A stretch of DNA of 64,000 nucleotides from Woeseiaceae bacterium (GTDB lineage Bacteria; Pseudomonadota; Gammaproteobacteria; Steroidobacterales; Woeseiaceae). Below the pieces are notes generated by a model. That model saw only the letters and a program-made list of their open reading frames with translations, searched no databases and was not told the origin of the DNA. The translations under genes were made by a program, and so were the position numbers. The stretch spans positions 62,001-126,000 of the forward strand of contig JABDOQ010000082.1 in NCBI GenBank assembly GCA_013043165.1, written 5' to 3'. Every line of letters starts with the position of its first letter. Position 1 is the first letter of the stretch. Positions 61,693-64,000 of the stretch are shown in pieces.

Positions 61693-61776
61693 CTTCATTG
61701 ATTTCACCTAAAACAGGCGACGGCGCCGACAAGTGCCGTTATCATTCACCGTTTTCTGCACAGGGCCTTCTGCAAA

Positions 61777-64000
61777 GTGGCGGAGAATCGCTGGAAAATC
61801 CACAAGTTTGGCGGCAGCAGCCTCGCTGATGCGGCCTGCTTCCGTCGCGTAGCCGGAATCGTGCTGAGCTACTCCGATGCACGCATCGGTGTGGTCGTCT
61901 CCGCCATGGGTGGCATGACCGATGCGTTGATCAACCTGGCGATACTTGCAGAGCAGGATGACGATCATTTCCTCGATCAATTGCACGCGATTGGCGAACG
62001 CTACGCGAAAACGGCGAGTGCGCTCGTGGACGGCGATCGACGCGTGTCTGTTCTGGATGCCTGGGGCCGGGACGCCGAAGACATAACCGACGTCCTGAAA
62101 GCAATTGCCCTGGTGAAATCAGCACCCAGGCGCAGTCGTGACGTAATCGCGGGCTATGGCGAGATCTGGTCCGCACGGTTGCTGGCCGCCTGCCTTGAAC
62201 AGGAAGCGCCCGAGCGGGGCGGAACCTGGATCGACGCACGCGACGTCGTAACCGTACACCAGACCGAACTGGGTCCTTCTGTCCTGTGGGAGGCATCACG
62301 AAAGAAATTTGCCGATGTAGTGCCCGAAAATTTCGCCGGCATCGCCGTGATTACCGGGTTTATCGCAACCGACGAAGACGGGCTGCAGACGACGCTCGGA
62401 CGAAATGGCAGCGATTACTCGGCCGCCATTTTCGCGGCACTGAGTAACGCCTCCGAACTCAGCATCTGGACCGACGTTGACGGCGTTATGAGTGCCGATC
62501 CGCGCCGTGTACCCGAGGCGCAGGTCATCGATGAGCTTACCTATAACGAAGCGATGGAGCTGGCGTACTTTGGTGCCAATGTCATCCACCCCCAGACGCT
62601 CGGGCCCGCTATTGACAGCGACATTCCCGTCGTTATCCGCAGCAGCCACAATCCATCGCACCCGGGCAGCCGCATCGGCAAGCAGGCCGAGCGGGTTGAA
62701 AATATCAAAGGCATCACGGCGATCGGCGGGATGGCGCTCGTCAACCTCGAAGGCTCGGGGATGATCGGCGTACCGGGTACGGCGGATCGACTTTTTGCGG
62801 CGCTCAAGAATGCCGGTGTCTCGGTGACGTTGATATCGCAGGCCAGTTCGGAACACTCGATCTGCATCGCGGTGCCGGAGGATGTGGCAGAACGGGCAGG
62901 AAAAGTGATAACCGCAGCGTTCGCCGACGAACTTGAGAGCGGCCAGATCCAGAGCGTAGAGGTTACAAAGGCGCAGAGTATTGTCGCCGTGGTTGGCGAC
63001 GGCATGGCGGGCACGCCAGGCATTGCAGCGCGGTTTTTTGGCACGCTGGGGCGTGCCGGCATCAACATTCGCGCGATCGCGCAGGGTTCTTCAGAGCGCA
63101 ATATTTCGGCCGTGGTCGATTCCGAAGATGCCACCAGGGCGCTGCGCGCGGCGCACTCCGGTTTTTACCTGTCTGCCAAAACGCTTTCAATCGGACTGAT
63201 CGGCCCGGGCACGGTTGGCACGTCGCTACTGCGCCAGATCGAAAAGCAGGCGCAGCGGCTTCACGATGAATTCAACCTGGATCTTCGTGTCCGTGCTATT
63301 GCCCGCTCGCAAACGATGTTGCTTGGGGATCGTAGTATCGACCTGGCGCGATGGCAGCAAGACCTGGCTGAAAGCGGTGCCGCTTGTGATCTCGGCAAGC
63401 TGGAGGCACATATCAATCCGGATCACCTGCCGCACGCAGTCATCATCGACTGCACGGCGAGCGAGCATATTGCCGGCCGGTATTCGGGCTGGCTGGAGCG
63501 CGGCATCCATATCATCACGCCAAATAAAAAAGCATTCAGCGGACCGTTCGAAAACTACGTCGCGCTGCGCGAGAGCGCTGCGCACGGCAACTCGCATTGT
63601 TTTTATGAGACGACCGTTGGTGCTGCCCTGCCAATTATCACGACGTTGCGAGACCTGATTGATACGGGTGATGAAGTACACCTGCTGCAGGGCATCTTCT
63701 CGGGGACGCTCGCGTATCTCTTCAACGTCTACGATGGCACGACGCCCTTTTCCGAAATCGTCCGTACCGCGCGCACCAGCGGCTACACTGAACCGGATCC
63801 CCGTGACGATTTGTCCGGCATGGACGTAGCCCGCAAGCTGACGATCCTGGCGCGGGAGCTCGGACAGACGATCGAGATAGGTGATTTTCCGGTGCAGAAC
63901 CTCGTGCCGGAACAGCTGCGTGATTGCAGCCTGGAAGAGTTCCTCGATCGCTTGCCCGAGGTTGATGCCGACATGAAAGCGCTCTATGAGACAGCGCAAG
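61777..64000 (+). CDS. thrA: bifunctional aspartokinase / homoserine dehydrogenase (3' partial)
   Basis: The frame is open to the end of the window, so the ORF track misses it. At least 741 residues are visible. The aspartokinase half starts IHKFGGSSLADA and includes TLGRNGSDYSAAIFAA and TDVDGVMSADPRRVP; ACT domains follow (GMALVNLEGSGMIGVPGTADRLF); the homoserine dehydrogenase half begins LSIGLIGPGTVGTSLL and continues with the catalytic GxSGTLAYLFN region. It starts the aspartate-to-threonine/methionine branch. GTG 61777 is the best start; the ribosome site is weak. Confidence 0.93.
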   Translation, partial: MAENRWKIHKFGGSSLADAACFRRVAGIVLSYSDARIGVVVSAMGGMTDALINLAILAEQDDDHFLDQLHAIGERYAKTASALVDGDRRVSVLDAWGRDAEDITDVLKAIALVKSAPRRSRDVIAGYGEIWSARLLAACLEQEAPERGGTWIDARDVVTVHQTELGPSVLWEASRKKFADVVPENFAGIAVITGFIATDEDGLQTTLGRNGSDYSAAIFAALSNASELSIWTDVDGVMSADPRRVPEAQVIDELTYNEAMELAYFGANVIHPQTLGPAIDSDIPVVIRSSHNPSHPGSRIGKQAERVENIKGITAIGGMALVNLEGSGMIGVPGTADRLFAALKNAGVSVTLISQASSEHSICIAVPEDVAERAGKVITAAFADELESGQIQSVEVTKAQSIVAVVGDGMAGTPGIAARFFGTLGRAGINIRAIAQGSSERNISAVVDSEDATRALRAAHSGFYLSAKTLSIGLIGPGTVGTSLLRQIEKQAQRLHDEFNLDLRVRAIARSQTMLLGDRSIDLARWQQDLAESGAACDLGKLEAHINPDHLPHAVIIDCTASEHIAGRYSGWLERGIHIITPNKKAFSGPFENYVALRESAAHGNSHCFYETTVGAALPIITTLRDLIDTGDEVHLLQGIFSGTLAYLFNVYDGTTPFSEIVRTARTSGYTEPDPRDDLSGMDVARKLTILARELGQTIEIGDFPVQNLVPEQLRDCSLEEFLDRLPEVDADMKALYETAQ

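Overview
The window is chromosomal DNA of a Gram-negative bacterium, almost certainly a gammaproteobacterium. The evidence is a complete tol-pal operon, lipoproteins with lipoboxes, an EF-G of the second (FusA2-like) type, a RelA that seems to have lost its hydrolase site, and the order ruvCAB-ybgC-tolQRAB-pal-cpoB-tRNA-Lys, close to that known from Pseudomonas. Genes are dense, many starts overlap the preceding stop, and GTG and TTG starts are common. An integral-membrane alkane hydroxylase, an alanine:cation symporter and an RND pump would fit a marine or sediment heterotroph (for example Woeseiales-like), but this placement is a guess. I see no prophage, insertion sequence, CRISPR array or rRNA.

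Layout. 1-5.6 kb: envelope/lipid genes (partial CFA-like methyltransferase, DUF2878, DUF6134, lipocalin), a holin-like membrane protein, a dienelactone hydrolase and an M28 peptidase. 5.6-13.4 kb: an ExeA-like ATPase with a long acidic repeat tail, an RND efflux pair and RarD. 13.4-18.4 kb: EF-G, a YugP-like metallopeptidase and an SLC13/RCK permease. 18.4-25.4 kb: small regulatory units (a sigma54-type promoter before a 77-aa protein, an RHH/ParC-like pair with a dyad operator, a 34-aa membrane peptide), a MOSC protein, a CpxR/CpxA-like two-component system and an SPFH/Arc-RHH/47-aa membrane peptide cassette. 25.4-34.7 kb: DUF3300, two small secreted proteins, an alcohol dehydrogenase without its structural zinc cysteines, a zinc-ribbon/Tat-SDR/queC/queE operon and a Fic protein. 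34.7-42.4 kb: a helically phased TGTCGA array, fhs, an RHH protein, arfB, an amine oxidase-like flavoprotein, a beta-barrel protein, a double-glycine peptide facing a CPBP protease, and alkB. 42.6-53.4 kb: DUF5658, sucA-sucB-lpd, an alanine symporter, an NfeD remnant, a ferritin-like protein and relA. 53.5-64 kb: yebC-ruvCAB, ybgC-tolQRAB-pal-cpoB, tRNA-Lys and the 5' part of thrA.

How they work together. sucA, sucB and lpd supply all three subunits of the 2-oxoglutarate dehydrogenase complex. yebC-ruvCAB joins a YebC-family protein to Holliday-junction resolution and runs directly into the envelope-constriction Tol-Pal system. queC and queE act in 7-deazaguanine synthesis but sit about 29 kb from the tol-pal locus where Pseudomonas keeps them.

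The best candidate for an undescribed system is the 59-aa double-glycine-leader peptide at 40.1 kb. It has its own intrinsic terminator, faces a CPBP (Abi-type) intramembrane protease tail to tail, and has a CRP-like site upstream. The next most interesting features are the phased TGTCGA operator array, the RHH/ParC-like pair and the SPFH/Arc/micro-membrane-protein cassette.
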